DNA from: Roseiarcus sp963742305
GTDB taxonomy: Bacteria; Pseudomonadota; Alphaproteobacteria; Rhizobiales; Beijerinckiaceae
Length of the DNA stretch: 64,000 bases
Reading direction: 5' to 3'
Assembly (NCBI GenBank): GCA_963742305.1
Contig: CAVULN010000042.1
Span: forward strand, 146,332 to 210,331
The position numbers and the translations under genes were made by a program. Below, piece by piece: positions 8,904-17,552 of the stretch (positions are counted from its first letter, which is position 1; each line of letters opens with the position of its first letter). The notes under the pieces were generated by a model that worked only from the letters and a program-made list of their open reading frames with translations, searched no databases and was not told the origin of the DNA.

Positions 8904-9797
8904 ATGGAAAAGCGGGCCAAGTTTCACGGATCTTTGACGGCGCTTGTCACCCCGTTCAAGGACGGCAAGATCGATGAACCGGGCTTTCGCGGACTGATCG
9001 ACTGGCAGATCGCGTCCGGCTCGCATGGGCTGGTGCCGGTCGGGACGACCGGAGAGAGTCCGACGCTCAGCCATGACGAGCACCGCCGCGCGGTCGACAT
9101 CTGCATCGACGAGGCGCGCGGCCGGGCGCCGGTGATCGCCGGCGCAGGCTCGAACAATACCGCCGAGGCGATCGAGCTTGCCCGCCACGCCGAGCAAAGC
9201 GGCGCGGACGCCGTCCTGGTCGTGACGCCCTATTACAACAAGCCGACCCAGGAAGGCCTCTACGAGCACTTCAAGGCCGTCAACGACGCGATCGGAATTC
9301 CGATCATCATCTACAACATTCCTCCGCGAAGCGTCGTCGACATTTCGGTCGACACGATGAAGCGGCTCAGTGAATTGCCCAACATCGTCGGCGTCAAGGA
9401 TGCGACCGGCGACGTCGGGCGCGTGTCGCGCCAGCGGCACGCGATGGGCGCGAACTTCATCCAGCTTTCAGGCGAAGACATGACGGCGCTCGCCGCAATG
9501 GCCGCGGGCGGGCACGGCTGCATTTCGGTGACCGCGAATATCGCGCCCTCCCTTTGCGCGGAGTTGATGGAAGCGACCTTCAAGGGCGATTGGGGCCATG
9601 CGCTCAAGATTCAGGACCGGCTGACGCCGCTGCATGCCGCGATCTTCGCCGAACCGGGCGTCAACGGGACGAAATATGCGCTGAGTTTGCTCGGGCGGAT
9701 TCACCCCGACACGAGGTTGCCGCTCGTTCCGGTCAGCCCCTCGACCGAAACGCTGATCCGCCGCGCCATGGTGCACGCGGGCCTCCTCAACGCGTGA
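8904..9797 (+). CDS. dapA: 4-hydroxy-tetrahydrodipicolinate synthase
   Basis: A 297-residue enzyme that condenses pyruvate with aspartate semialdehyde, the first committed step of lysine and diaminopimelate synthesis. The TIM-barrel signature GTTGESPTLS is near residue 45, the catalytic Tyr lies in VVTPYYNKPTQEG, and the Schiff-base Lys in VGVKDATGD. Length and ends fit the family, ending with HAGLLNA. ATG 8904 was chosen; the frame is open upstream to 8841, but those codons do not look like dapA. Expression is probably from its own promoter in the 164-bp gap to slt. Confidence 0.96.
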   Translation: MEKRAKFHGSLTALVTPFKDGKIDEPGFRGLIDWQIASGSHGLVPVGTTGESPTLSHDEHRRAVDICIDEARGRAPVIAGAGSNNTAEAIELARHAEQSGADAVLVVTPYYNKPTQEGLYEHFKAVNDAIGIPIIIYNIPPRSVVDISVDTMKRLSELPNIVGVKDATGDVGRVSRQRHAMGANFIQLSGEDMTALAAMAAGGHGCISVTANIAPSLCAELMEATFKGDWGHALKIQDRLTPLHAAIFAEPGVNGTKYALSLLGRIHPDTRLPLVPVSPSTETLIRRAMVHAGLLNA

Positions 9798-9920
9798 GGG
9801 AGAGCCCAGGGCCGGGTCGACAGGGCGTCCGCGGGGGCGACCGTTTCAAGGACGGATTGCGGACCCGGCCGGGCGGCGTCAGCGGCGCCGTCGTACAGGG
9901 ATAAGGGCGGCGCTGGACCG

Positions 9921-10397
9921 ATGGCGGACAAGGAGAAGCCGAACTTCAAGGTCGTGGCCGACAACCGCCGCGCGCGCTACGACTATGAGATCGGCGAGAC
10001 GTTCGAAGCGGGTCTCATGCTGACCGGAACGGAAGTCAAGTCGCTCAGGACCGGCAAGGCGACGGTCGCCGAGAGCTACGCCGCCGTCGACCGCAACGGC
10101 GAAATCATCCTCTACAACGCCAACATCCCCGAATATCTTCAGGCGAACCGGTTCAACCACGAGCCGAAGCGCCCGCGCAAACTGCTCCTGCACGCCAAGG
10201 AGATCGCCAGGCTCGCCAAGGGGGTGGAACGGGAAGGCATGACCATCGTGCCGCTGCGCATCTATTTCAACGCCAGGGGCCGGGCCAAGATCGCGATCGC
10301 GCTCGCCCGCGGCAAGAAGCTGCACGACAAGCGCGAGACCGAGAAGGCGCGCGACTGGAACCGCGACAAGTCGCGGCTCATGCGCGAGCGGGGCTAG
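9921..10397 (+). CDS. smpB: SsrA-binding protein SmpB
   Basis: A 158-residue cytosolic protein that binds tmRNA and positions it in stalled ribosomes for trans-translation. It has the family motifs NRRARYDYEI, GTEVKSLRTGKA and the basic C-terminal tail HDKRETEKARDWNRDKSR that folds into the mRNA channel. It lies 123 bp downstream of dapA, a conserved order in this group, and may share its transcript. Start ATG 9921 gives the usual length. Confidence 0.96.
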   Translation: MADKEKPNFKVVADNRRARYDYEIGETFEAGLMLTGTEVKSLRTGKATVAESYAAVDRNGEIILYNANIPEYLQANRFNHEPKRPRKLLLHAKEIARLAKGVEREGMTIVPLRIYFNARGRAKIAIALARGKKLHDKRETEKARDWNRDKSRLMRERG

Positions 10398-10448
10398 GCG
10401 AGCGGCGACAGGGAGGCGAAAAGGCCGCAGGCTGCGAGTCTGCGCCCG

Positions 10449-10826
10449 TCACCGCAAGGTCCGCGCGTCCATCCGTCTGGTGATCAGCGCGAGCAGAACC
10501 AGCTGCATATCGTGAACGCTTTTGATCGCGTTTGGCTCCTCTTCCACTGGTCCGCAATGGTGGGCGATGAGCCAGCGCAATCCGTCAATATCGCTCCCCA
10601 TCGCGTCGATGAGCGAGTCAAGACGCCTCAGAAAGTCCTGCCGTGCAGGATCGTCGCGCCTTGGAATACGGATATCGCCATATCGAGCCTCGAATTCATT
10701 CGCCTCTCTTTTGATACGTTGATCGTGGCGAATGACGTCATCGGCGACTGTCTTGCAGTCCGCTAGCGCCGGCGTGGAGACCAGCAGCGACAGCAGAAGT
10801 GAAATGCGCTTCACCAGTTGCTCCAA
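10449..10826 (-). CDS. Small secreted hypothetical protein
   Basis: A 125-residue protein with a clear signal peptide (VKRISLLLSLLVSTPALA, cleavage before DCKTVADD). The mature part is about 100 residues, charged and probably helical, with two Cys (near the new N-terminus and in LIAHHCGPVEEEP) that could form a disulfide in the periplasm. I do not recognise the family. It is 64 bp downstream of the SLATT-like gene on the same strand, so they could be co-transcribed. Base composition is slightly lower in GC than the surroundings, which may point to less conserved accessory DNA. Confidence 0.55.
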   Translation of the reverse strand: MEQLVKRISLLLSLLVSTPALADCKTVADDVIRHDQRIKREANEFEARYGDIRIPRRDDPARQDFLRRLDSLIDAMGSDIDGLRWLIAHHCGPVEEEPNAIKSVHDMQLVLLALITRRMDARTLR

Positions 10827-10890
10827 CGCACGGCGAGCAAAGGACGTCGCGCAAGGCCGCTCCGCGCCTCTCCTTCGCCACAGCGGCCCC

Positions 10891-11868
10891 TTACGGCGAG
10901 CCCTGAGACCCGTCCCCCTGCTGAGGCGGCGAAGGGGGCGCGTGAATCGTCTTGGTCATCCGGTCGATCCAGGCGGCGTGTTCGCTCTCCACCAGATCCT
11001 CCGCCGCGACGACCAGGGCTTGCATGGTTACGCCCCCCACTTCGTAACGCTCCTTCGTCCGCTCGAGGTTTGCCTTCATCGCCGCATAACTCGCCGCGAG
11101 ATATTTCTGCCGCTCCGCAAGCCCGTAGGCGCCGACCGCGGCCCCGATCGTGGTCAGCATGCTTGTCCACACGGCGAGCTGGGCGCCGTAGACGGCGGCG
11201 ATGGCCGAGACTGCGACGATGAGCGCGCCGGCGATGAAACTCCACAGCTGCAGCCGCCCATAGGCGCGCTCGTTCTTCTCCTGGCCCTTCTGATAGAACG
11301 CGATCTGGCCGCCGATGCGGTTGGCAAGGTACCACTTGTCGGTCATCGGTCGCGCAGGCCGGCGGTCGTCCCCGTCCGCGCCGACCGGATCGTCCTCCGG
11401 CGTCAGCGAATCGCCAGCCGCCCGGGCCGCGAGCGCCTTGCGGCGCTCGATGAACGCGGTCGCAGCCTCGGCCTCGGAAGCCTTATCCGGCGCATAGTCC
11501 CCGACCCCGGCGGCGAAGCGGAAGCACTCCGACTTGATCGCCTCAGCGGTCGCCCGCGCCCTGAGCCAGCCCGATTCCGCGCCGGCGGCAAGCGCCTGGC
11601 GGCCCACATAGAGCGACAGGGCCGACGCGACCGCCGCCGCGCAGGCGAGCGCGCGAACGGACTCCGTGCTGGCCATCCAGGCCGGAAACCACCCGGCAGG
11701 ATTGCCGCCAAAGTAGCCCGAGGCCGCGCCCAGAAAAGCGGTCGCGACGAGCATCAGCATCGCGCCGACATTCCAGCGGCCCGTCTTCGCCTGCAGCGAC
11801 CGCGCCCGCTTGGCCCAGCCGCGATATTCGTTCCACGCCTGCTCGATCACCGGATCGCCCCCCTTCAA
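10891..11868 (-). CDS. SLATT-like / DUF4231 two-pair transmembrane protein
   Basis: A 325-residue membrane protein resembling the DUF4231/SLATT fold. Two helix pairs are visible: one near residues 33-90 (MLMLVATAFLGAASGYF, then ALACAAAVASALSLYVG) and one near 215-260 (FIAGALIVAVSAIAAVYGA, then SMLTTIGAAVGAYGLA). The helix ARATAEAIKSECFRFAAGVG after the first pair is a hallmark of this family. SLATT domains often act as pore-forming effectors next to SMODS nucleotidyltransferases or SLOG sensors, but no such partner is visible here, so a defence role is not supported by context. The acidic linker around SLTPEDDPVGADGDD is variable. ATG 11868 gives a complete product. Confidence 0.65.
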   Translation of the reverse strand: MKGGDPVIEQAWNEYRGWAKRARSLQAKTGRWNVGAMLMLVATAFLGAASGYFGGNPAGWFPAWMASTESVRALACAAAVASALSLYVGRQALAAGAESGWLRARATAEAIKSECFRFAAGVGDYAPDKASEAEAATAFIERRKALAARAAGDSLTPEDDPVGADGDDRRPARPMTDKWYLANRIGGQIAFYQKGQEKNERAYGRLQLWSFIAGALIVAVSAIAAVYGAQLAVWTSMLTTIGAAVGAYGLAERQKYLAASYAAMKANLERTKERYEVGGVTMQALVVAAEDLVESEHAAWIDRMTKTIHAPPSPPQQGDGSQGSP

Positions 11869-11930
11869 GCGCCAGCGGGACGCTTTGGGCCGATCCTATC
11901 GCAGTCCGTCGGTCGCGCCAGTCTCCTCCG

Positions 11931-13217
11931 TCACGCCGCCGCCTTCAGCGCCTGATCGAGATCGGCGAGAATGTCGTCGATGTGCTCGATCCCGATCGAC
12001 AGCCGGACGTAATTGTCGGTAACCCCGGTCGCCTGCTGCTCTTGCGGAGAGAGCTGCGAATGGGTGGTGGTCGCCGGATGGATGGCGAGCGAGCGAGCGT
12101 CGCCGATGTTGGCGACATGATAGAGAAGCTTCAGCGCGTCGATGAACTTGCGGCCCGCCTCCCTGCCGCCTTTCAGCTCGAAGCCGACGAGACCCCCCTG
12201 CCCGCCCTTGAGATACTTCTCGGCCCGGCGTTTGGCCTCGCCCTTTTGAACCGACGGATGGATCACATTGGTGATCTCCGGACGCTGGGCGAGCCAGGCC
12301 GCGACCGCCGAAGTGTTGGCCGAGTGGCGCTCGATGCGCAGCGGCAGGGTCTCCACGCCCTGAAGGGTGAGAAAGGCGTTGAACGGCGACATGCAGGAGC
12401 CGAGGTCGCGCAGAAGCGTCGTGCGCGCCTTGAGAATGTAGGCGACCGGCCCCAGCGGCTTCGCCGCCTCGCTCCACACCACGCCGTGATAGCTCGGATC
12501 GGGCGTGTTGAGCGCGGGCTGGCGTTCTTTATGCTCGTCCCACGGGAAATTGCCGCCGTCGACCAGGATTCCGCCGATCGAGTTGCCGTGGCCGCCGAGA
12601 TATTTGGTCGACGAATAGACGATGATCGCCGCGCCGTGCTCGAAGGGCCGGGTCAGAATCGGCGCCGCGGTGTTGTCCATGATCAGCGGCACGCCAAGCG
12701 GTCGCCCGATCGCCGCCACTTCCGCGATCGGGAAGGCGATCAGCTTCGGATTGGGCAGCGTCTCGGCGTAATAGGCGCGGGTGCGCGCGTCGGTCGCTTT
12801 GCGGAAATTCTCCGGATCGGCCGGGTCGACGAAGCGCACCTCGATTCCCTGGTCCTTCATCGTGTTGGCGAACAGGTTCCAGGTGCCGCCGTAGAGGTCG
12901 GTGGACGAGACCACGTTGTCGCCCGCCCGCGCGAGATTCTGGATCGAAAAAGCCGAAGCCGCCTGGCCGCTAGCGAGAGACAGCGCAGCCGCGCCGCCCT
13001 CGAGCGCCGCGACGCGCTTCTCGAGCACGTCGTTGGTCGGGTTCATGATGCGGGTGTAGATGTTGCCGAGCTCTTTCAGCGCGAACAGGTTGGCGGCGTG
13101 CTCGGCGTTCTGGAACTGGTAGGACGTCGTCTGATAGATCGGCACCGCGACCGCGCCGGTCGCCGGATCGGCGCGCCAGCCCGCGTGAAGCGCCAGAGTT
13201 TCCACTTTATGAGACAT
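11931..13217 (-). CDS. metY: O-acetylhomoserine aminocarboxypropyltransferase
   Basis: A 428-residue PLP enzyme that makes homocysteine from O-acetyl-L-homoserine and sulfide (direct sulfhydrylation). It begins MSHKVETLALHAGWR, has the Cys/Met metabolism signature with the PLP Lys in IVYSSTKYLGGHGNSIGG, and ends QALKAAA. ATG 13217 is used because a GGGAAG site precedes it and the family normally starts here, although the frame is open to 13295. It could act on O-succinylhomoserine or as a methionine-lyase-like enzyme, but the GGNFPWDEH region fits MetY. The gene is monocistronic, and a dyad lies about 110-125 bp upstream of the start. Confidence 0.92.
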   Translation of the reverse strand: MSHKVETLALHAGWRADPATGAVAVPIYQTTSYQFQNAEHAANLFALKELGNIYTRIMNPTNDVLEKRVAALEGGAAALSLASGQAASAFSIQNLARAGDNVVSSTDLYGGTWNLFANTMKDQGIEVRFVDPADPENFRKATDARTRAYYAETLPNPKLIAFPIAEVAAIGRPLGVPLIMDNTAAPILTRPFEHGAAIIVYSSTKYLGGHGNSIGGILVDGGNFPWDEHKERQPALNTPDPSYHGVVWSEAAKPLGPVAYILKARTTLLRDLGSCMSPFNAFLTLQGVETLPLRIERHSANTSAVAAWLAQRPEITNVIHPSVQKGEAKRRAEKYLKGGQGGLVGFELKGGREAGRKFIDALKLLYHVANIGDARSLAIHPATTTHSQLSPQEQQATGVTDNYVRLSIGIEHIDDILADLDQALKAAA

Positions 13218-13240
13218 GCGTTTCTTCCCTGCTGTTGCCG

Positions 13241-13290
13241 CTCGTGTCGCCAGATTTCGAAGCCCCGATGGCGCAAGCGGGACCTCACGA
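13241..13290 (-). promoter_or_regulatory. Structured leader of metY, candidate cis-regulatory RNA
   Basis: Read on the minus strand, five bases TCGTG (13290-13286) pair with CACGA (13246-13242). Inside lies a second stem CGCCA/TGGCG (13273-13269 with 13252-13248). CCCG (13281-13278) can also pair with CGGG (13267-13264) in the inner loop, a possible pseudoknot. It starts 24 bases upstream of the metY ATG. It does not match the SAM-II consensus as I remember it, so it is reported only as a potential RNA structure. Confidence 0.25.
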
Positions 13291-13327
13291 TACACTCTAA
13301 ATTTCTGTTAGTCTTTGTTTATCCTAG

Positions 13328-13342
13328 TTTCATCTCGTGAAA
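13328..13342. promoter_or_regulatory. Operator-like dyad upstream of metY
   Basis: TTTCA-TCTCG-TGAAA is a perfect 5-bp inverted repeat with a 5-bp spacer inside the AT-rich stretch 13295-13346, where the metY promoter should lie. Its T-N11-A form would suit a LysR-type regulator. The rest of the 322-bp gap up to DUF1003 shows no gene. Confidence 0.35.
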
Positions 13343-13539
13343 TTGCTTTGACCATAGCCCCTCGCGGGCGCAGGTGCAAGGCGAGCTCCGCTCGTCAACC
13401 CCGGCCCTTCGAGCCTCCCGGCCTCCCTTGGCTGACGACCGCGGCCGGCCGCGTCGAAATTCGCCTCTGAATTCCGTATTGTCGCAAAGCGAGATTCGGG
13501 GCCGCAGCGCCATGCGGCTCAAGGCGAAGGGAGAGGCCA

Positions 13540-14100
13540 ATGAGCATGCGCCAGCAACCGGACGAGCGCCTGCGCAAGTTTCACCTGCCGCACGCTCATC
13601 TGGAATCTGCTTTCGGAAACGACTGGTTCGGAAGAAAAGCGGAGGATTTCGCGCGCTTTTTCGGCACGCCGACCTTCCTTGTCGGCCAGTCGATCATCGT
13701 CGCGCTGTGGATCGTGGTCAACGCCGTCGGCTGGACCCAGTTCGACGTCTATCCTTTCATTCTGCTCAATCTCGCGTTCTCGACCCAGGCCGCCTACGCC
13801 GCGCCCTTGATCCTGCTCGCGCAGACGCGTCAGGCCGATCGCGACAAGGCGACCAGTCTCGCCGACGCCCAGCATCGCGAGGAGCTGCATCAGGTCAGCG
13901 AAACGCGCCAGGCGCAGATGCGCGAGCAGACCGACGCGTTGGTCGAAATGCTGCGGCAGAATACGGTGCTGACCGAGCGCGTGGAGGACCTTCTCAGGCA
14001 AAACACCGAGCTGACCCAGACGGTGAGAGGCGTGGCCGAGCGCATCGAGGCTATGACCAGCGAGGTCCACGCGCGCGTGGCGGGGGCCTCGCCCGGCTGA
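13540..14100 (+). CDS. DUF1003 membrane protein
   Basis: A 186-residue inner-membrane protein of the DUF1003 family, function unknown. The family core GTPTFLVGQSIIVALWIVVN and FDVYPFILLNLAFSTQAAYAA gives two membrane helices near residues 42-90. The cytosolic C-terminal half (residues 105-175) is a Gln/Glu-rich coiled coil with repeated LRQNT units (MLRQNTVLTERVEDL, LLRQNTELTQTV). ATG 13540 follows a GGGAGAGG site. It converges with the DUF4239 gene, whose stop is only 27 bp away. Confidence 0.85.
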   Translation: MSMRQQPDERLRKFHLPHAHLESAFGNDWFGRKAEDFARFFGTPTFLVGQSIIVALWIVVNAVGWTQFDVYPFILLNLAFSTQAAYAAPLILLAQTRQADRDKATSLADAQHREELHQVSETRQAQMREQTDALVEMLRQNTVLTERVEDLLRQNTELTQTVRGVAERIEAMTSEVHARVAGASPG

Positions 14101-14126
14101 ACCGCGCCGGAGCGTCGCTGAACCGG

Positions 14127-14892
14127 CTACTTGTTGAGGAACTCGATCGTCTGCTCGAGCGCGGCGGGCGAGATCTTGAACAAGCCGGTGTAGGGCATGC
14201 CGAGTTCGAGAATGAGAAAGATCGCAAACGCGATGGACAAGGCGCCGAAAGTGATCGCCACAATGCACCACCGCGTTCGCTTCGGCGTACAAGCCGATGG
14301 CGAAGAACAGCGCCGCCGTCCAGAAGACCAGGATCGCGATCAGAACCCACGACACGGGGCCGCTCGCCACCTGAAGCGAGATCAACAGCCGCGATTGTTC
14401 GACCATGCTGGCGTAGGTGTTCGCGGTCGCCAGCGCGGCCTTCTGGGCCTCGGTTTTGGGCTGAAGGGTGGCCAGAAAGTCGATGATCGCCCGCCCGCCG
14501 GCTAGCGGCGCCTCGACCGTGAGAGCCTTCGGATCAACGGGGCCCCCTCCCCAGAAGGTCTGGTAGCCCTTGACGATGACCTCCTTGATCTTGTCGCGCA
14601 GCGGCTGCGCCTCGGGGCCATACTGCGCCAGCGCCTGATCGAGCCGCAGGATCTGGGCGGAGAAGTTCTCCAGATTGGTCTTCTGGGTCGAAAAATAGGC
14701 GAAACTGACGCCAATGAGCGTTCCAAGCACCAGCGCCAGAAGAAGGCTGACCAGCCCCGAGACCTGGCCGATGACCCCCTTTGTCTCGCCCGTCTTGTGC
14801 TTGTCCGTGAGGATCCTCTGCAAGGACAGGCCGGCGTAGCCCGCGACCATGAACAAAGCAAAAATGAGTATGCAGACAAGAACGATAGTCAT
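14127..14892 (-). pseudogene. DUF4239 (bestrophin-like) membrane protein, frameshifted
   Basis: From ATG 14892 the product reads as a DUF4239 protein: an N-terminal helix, GVIGQVSGLVSLLLALVLGTLIG, a cytosolic middle part and the helix SWVLIAILVFWTAALFFAIGLY. After EANAVV the frame goes wrong at about 14261-14270. The expected last helix (IVAITFGALSIAFAIFLILEL) and C-terminus (PYTGLFKISPAALEQ through FLNK) follow in the neighbouring frame and stop at 14127. A single extra or missing base explains it. Corrected length is about 254 residues, normal for the family. Without correction the frame runs on through the antisense of DUF1003 to 13519. Error or recent inactivation cannot be told apart. 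Confidence 0.75.
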
Positions 14893-15406
14893 GGCTTTGC
14901 CCCAGCCCGTGCCCCGCTTGGCCCCTACCTGACCCGGCGCGCATTTTCAAGGCGCTGTCGGCGCTTCCGTCAAAATGAGACAGCAGAGCGATGGCGCGCC
15001 GCCGCGTCGCGCGAGTGCAATCGCAGGAAAGAGCCGGTTGGCGCAAATCTGAACAAGCGCGACTGTCATTCTTGAACCTTATATTACATATTATTTTTAT
15101 TGTACAACGCCCCGCAGCTCGTCCCCGAGGGAGCGGGCGCGAGGGCGAGCGCCTGCCTCTTCGGAATCGCCCGCGGCCAGTGACAGAAAAAGGCGCCTAA
15201 GCGCCTGAAAGGATTGAGTCGGCGCCAGACTTGCGCACCCTTTGGAAGCGCCCCCGAGGGCCCCGATTTCAGGTGAAGCCGGCCGCCCCGGCTTAACCCC
15301 ACATTGCCAACATTTCATGGGCCCCGCAGCCCGCCGCCCTTCTAATGGCCCGACCGGTCTGCTAGGGCGCTTTCTCTTTTTTCCCGCCCGCTCAAGGTCC
15401 TGCCCG
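14893..15406. other. Gene-free region before the SbmA-like transporter
   Basis: No convincing coding frame is seen in these 514 bp. An AT-rich island at 15073-15106 (containing ttatattacatattattttt) is unlike the GC-rich surroundings and may hold a promoter. A 7-bp hairpin aagccgg-ccgcc-ccggctt lies at 15276-15294, and a terminator-like hairpin at 15186-15206 is listed separately. Confidence 0.5.
15186..15206 (-). terminator. Rho-independent terminator-like hairpin, minus strand
   Basis: On the minus strand AGGCGC-TTAG-GCGCCT is followed directly by a run of T (complement of 15187-15191). It would stop leftward transcription, but no minus-strand gene ends immediately to its right, so it may insulate the DUF4239 gene from antisense transcription. 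Confidence 0.45.
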
Positions 15407-17539
15407 ATGAAGCGCATGCTGAGCCTCGCCGCCTTCGCCATCCTCGCGCTGATCGTCGGGGCCTACAAAAAAGACGCGATGATGCTCGTCATCGGGGTCG
15501 CCTCGGCCGTCGGGGCGATCGCTTCGCAGCCCCGATGGCGGACCTCGACCTTTCTCACCATTCTCGCCGATCTCTTCGCGGTCGAGACGATCCTGTTCGG
15601 CCTCGCCGACATCGTCGCGCTCCTCGGCTACTGGCCTGGGGCTTACGCGGACTATTCGCTGCCGCGCTATCTCCCCCTCGCGACGGCTCTCTTCGGCGTC
15701 GCCATCTTCGGCATTTCGCACTTTCCCTTCGTCCGCCGGATGGTGGCGCTGAGCGATCCGTTCTTCGAGGCTGAGACGCCGATCTCCATTCGCCCGTGGC
15801 CGCTGCCGCGAATGGCCGTCCGCCAGAGCCTCTATGCGCGCATCAACATCTTCTTCCTGATCCTCATCAACCAGTTCCAGGTCGCTCTCGGCGTCCGGCT
15901 CAATTTCTTCTACCGAGCGTTCGGCAACGCCATCCAGGTTCCGGATGCGGCTCATATGAGCGCGTTCTGGACCCAGTTGCTTTTCGTGTTCGTTCCGCTG
16001 GTCACGATTTCAATCCTCGCGTTCCTCGTCGAGTTCTACGTCGCGCTGAATTTCGTCCTGCAATGGCGCCGCTGGATGACCGCGTCCTACACGTCGCGCT
16101 GGCTCCTGCATTCGATGCATTACAAGCTCGCGCTTACCGGCGCCCAGACCGACAACCCTGACCAGCGCATCTCCGAGGACATCGGCGGCTTCATCAGCGG
16201 CTCGGGCGGCGTCGGCGCCTATCAGAACGCGGGCATCTACAACTACACGATCCAGGCGATGACCACCGCCACCAACCTGGTGGCGTTCTCGATCATCCTC
16301 TGGGGGATCTCGCGCAACATGGACCTGTCGGTGTTCGGGATTCCAATTCCGGGCTTCCTGTTCTGGGTCGCGATCCTCTACGCGTTCTTCGCCACCGGCA
16401 TGATGCATCTCATCGGCCGCTCGCTGTCGCGGCTCATGTTCCGCCAGCAGGCGGTCGAGGCGGACTTCCGGTTCGATCTCGCCCGCATACGCGAGTTCAG
16501 CGAGCAGATCGCCCTTCTCAAGGGCGAGCCGCGCGAGATCGACCGCGCCAACGGAGTGTTCAACAACGTCTTCGTCACCGTCCAGCGAATCATCCGCGTG
16601 CGGACGATGCTCAACGCCTTCCTGCAATTCTATACGCAGATCACGGCGATCATTCCCTACGTGGTGGTCGCGCCGTTCTATTTCGTGGTGAAGAAGGTCG
16701 ACTTCGGCACGTTCAACCAGGCCGCCGACGCCTTCGGAAACGTCAACACCGCGATGAACTTCTTCGTCAATCAGTACACCGGCCTCGCCAGCTTCAGCGC
16801 CACCATCCAGCGTCTCACCTCATTCGAGGAATCCTTCGCCCGCACGCGGGCGGAAGAGAAGAGGACACCGCGCCTGACGGCGGAGCCGTCGCAAGTCCCG
16901 ACCCTGGCGCTGGACGACGTCAATCTCGAATTGCCTGACGGCCGCAAGCTGGCGCATATCGCCGACCTGGTGCTGGTTCCCCAGGAGCCGACGCTGGTCG
17001 TCGGACCATCCGGGGTCGGCAAGTCGACCCTCTTTCGCGCCATCGCCGGCCTGTGGCCGTACGGCTCGGGCGAGATCCGCCAGCCGGCTTTCGCCAAGCT
17101 CATGCTCCTGCCGCAGCGGCCCTATCTCCCGATCGGACCGTTGCGCGACGCGCTCGCCTATCCGGCGGCAAGCAGCAATTTCTCCGACCGGCAGCTGACC
17201 GAGACGCTGACCAAGGTCGGCCTTCCGGCGCTGGCGGGCCGCCTCGACGACAACGAGAACTGGCAGATGCGCCTATCCGGCGGCGAGCAGCAGCGGGTGG
17301 CGATCGCGCGCGCGCTGCTGGCCAGGCCGGACTGGCTGTTCCTGGACGAATTGACCAACTCGCTCGACGAGAAGAGCGAGGGCGATCTCTATCGCGCGAT
17401 CGCCGAAACGCTGCCGCGCACGACGATCGTCTCGATTGGCCATCAGGCGACGATAAGCCAGTTCCACAAGCGCCGGATCGCGTTCGAAACCCGCGACGGC
17501 GCCCCGGCGGTTATCGCCGAGCCCGCGCCCGCGAGCTGA
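15407..17539 (+). CDS. SbmA/BacA-like ABC transporter, fused permease and ATPase
   Basis: A 710-residue half-size ABC protein: a membrane part with about eight helices (residues 1-480) followed by a nucleotide-binding domain (about 530-690). The membrane part belongs to the SbmA/BacA type, with QWRRWMTASYTSRWLL, NPDQRISEDI and FNNVFVTVQRI. The ATPase has Walker A VGPSGVGKSTL, signature LSGGEQQRVAIARALL and Walker B LFLDELTNSLDE. BacA/YddA relatives move peptides, vitamin B12 or very-long-chain fatty acids, so the substrate remains open. ATG 15407 was chosen over the longer frame from 15242, whose first 55 residues do not look like a transporter. Confidence 0.85.
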   Translation: MKRMLSLAAFAILALIVGAYKKDAMMLVIGVASAVGAIASQPRWRTSTFLTILADLFAVETILFGLADIVALLGYWPGAYADYSLPRYLPLATALFGVAIFGISHFPFVRRMVALSDPFFEAETPISIRPWPLPRMAVRQSLYARINIFFLILINQFQVALGVRLNFFYRAFGNAIQVPDAAHMSAFWTQLLFVFVPLVTISILAFLVEFYVALNFVLQWRRWMTASYTSRWLLHSMHYKLALTGAQTDNPDQRISEDIGGFISGSGGVGAYQNAGIYNYTIQAMTTATNLVAFSIILWGISRNMDLSVFGIPIPGFLFWVAILYAFFATGMMHLIGRSLSRLMFRQQAVEADFRFDLARIREFSEQIALLKGEPREIDRANGVFNNVFVTVQRIIRVRTMLNAFLQFYTQITAIIPYVVVAPFYFVVKKVDFGTFNQAADAFGNVNTAMNFFVNQYTGLASFSATIQRLTSFEESFARTRAEEKRTPRLTAEPSQVPTLALDDVNLELPDGRKLAHIADLVLVPQEPTLVVGPSGVGKSTLFRAIAGLWPYGSGEIRQPAFAKLMLLPQRPYLPIGPLRDALAYPAASSNFSDRQLTETLTKVGLPALAGRLDDNENWQMRLSGGEQQRVAIARALLARPDWLFLDELTNSLDEKSEGDLYRAIAETLPRTTIVSIGHQATISQFHKRRIAFETRDGAPAVIAEPAPAS

Positions 17540-17552
17540 TCGCGGACCGGAT

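Noticed and set aside
10449..11868. A complete defence system around the SLATT-like gene
   Set aside because: No nucleotidyltransferase, SLOG, TIR or nuclease gene lies nearby; neighbours are smpB and metY.
13218..13320. SAM-II riboswitch before metY
   Set aside because: The leader has GCTTGC but lacks the GCTAAA and other conserved parts as I remember them; kept only as a low-confidence structured leader.
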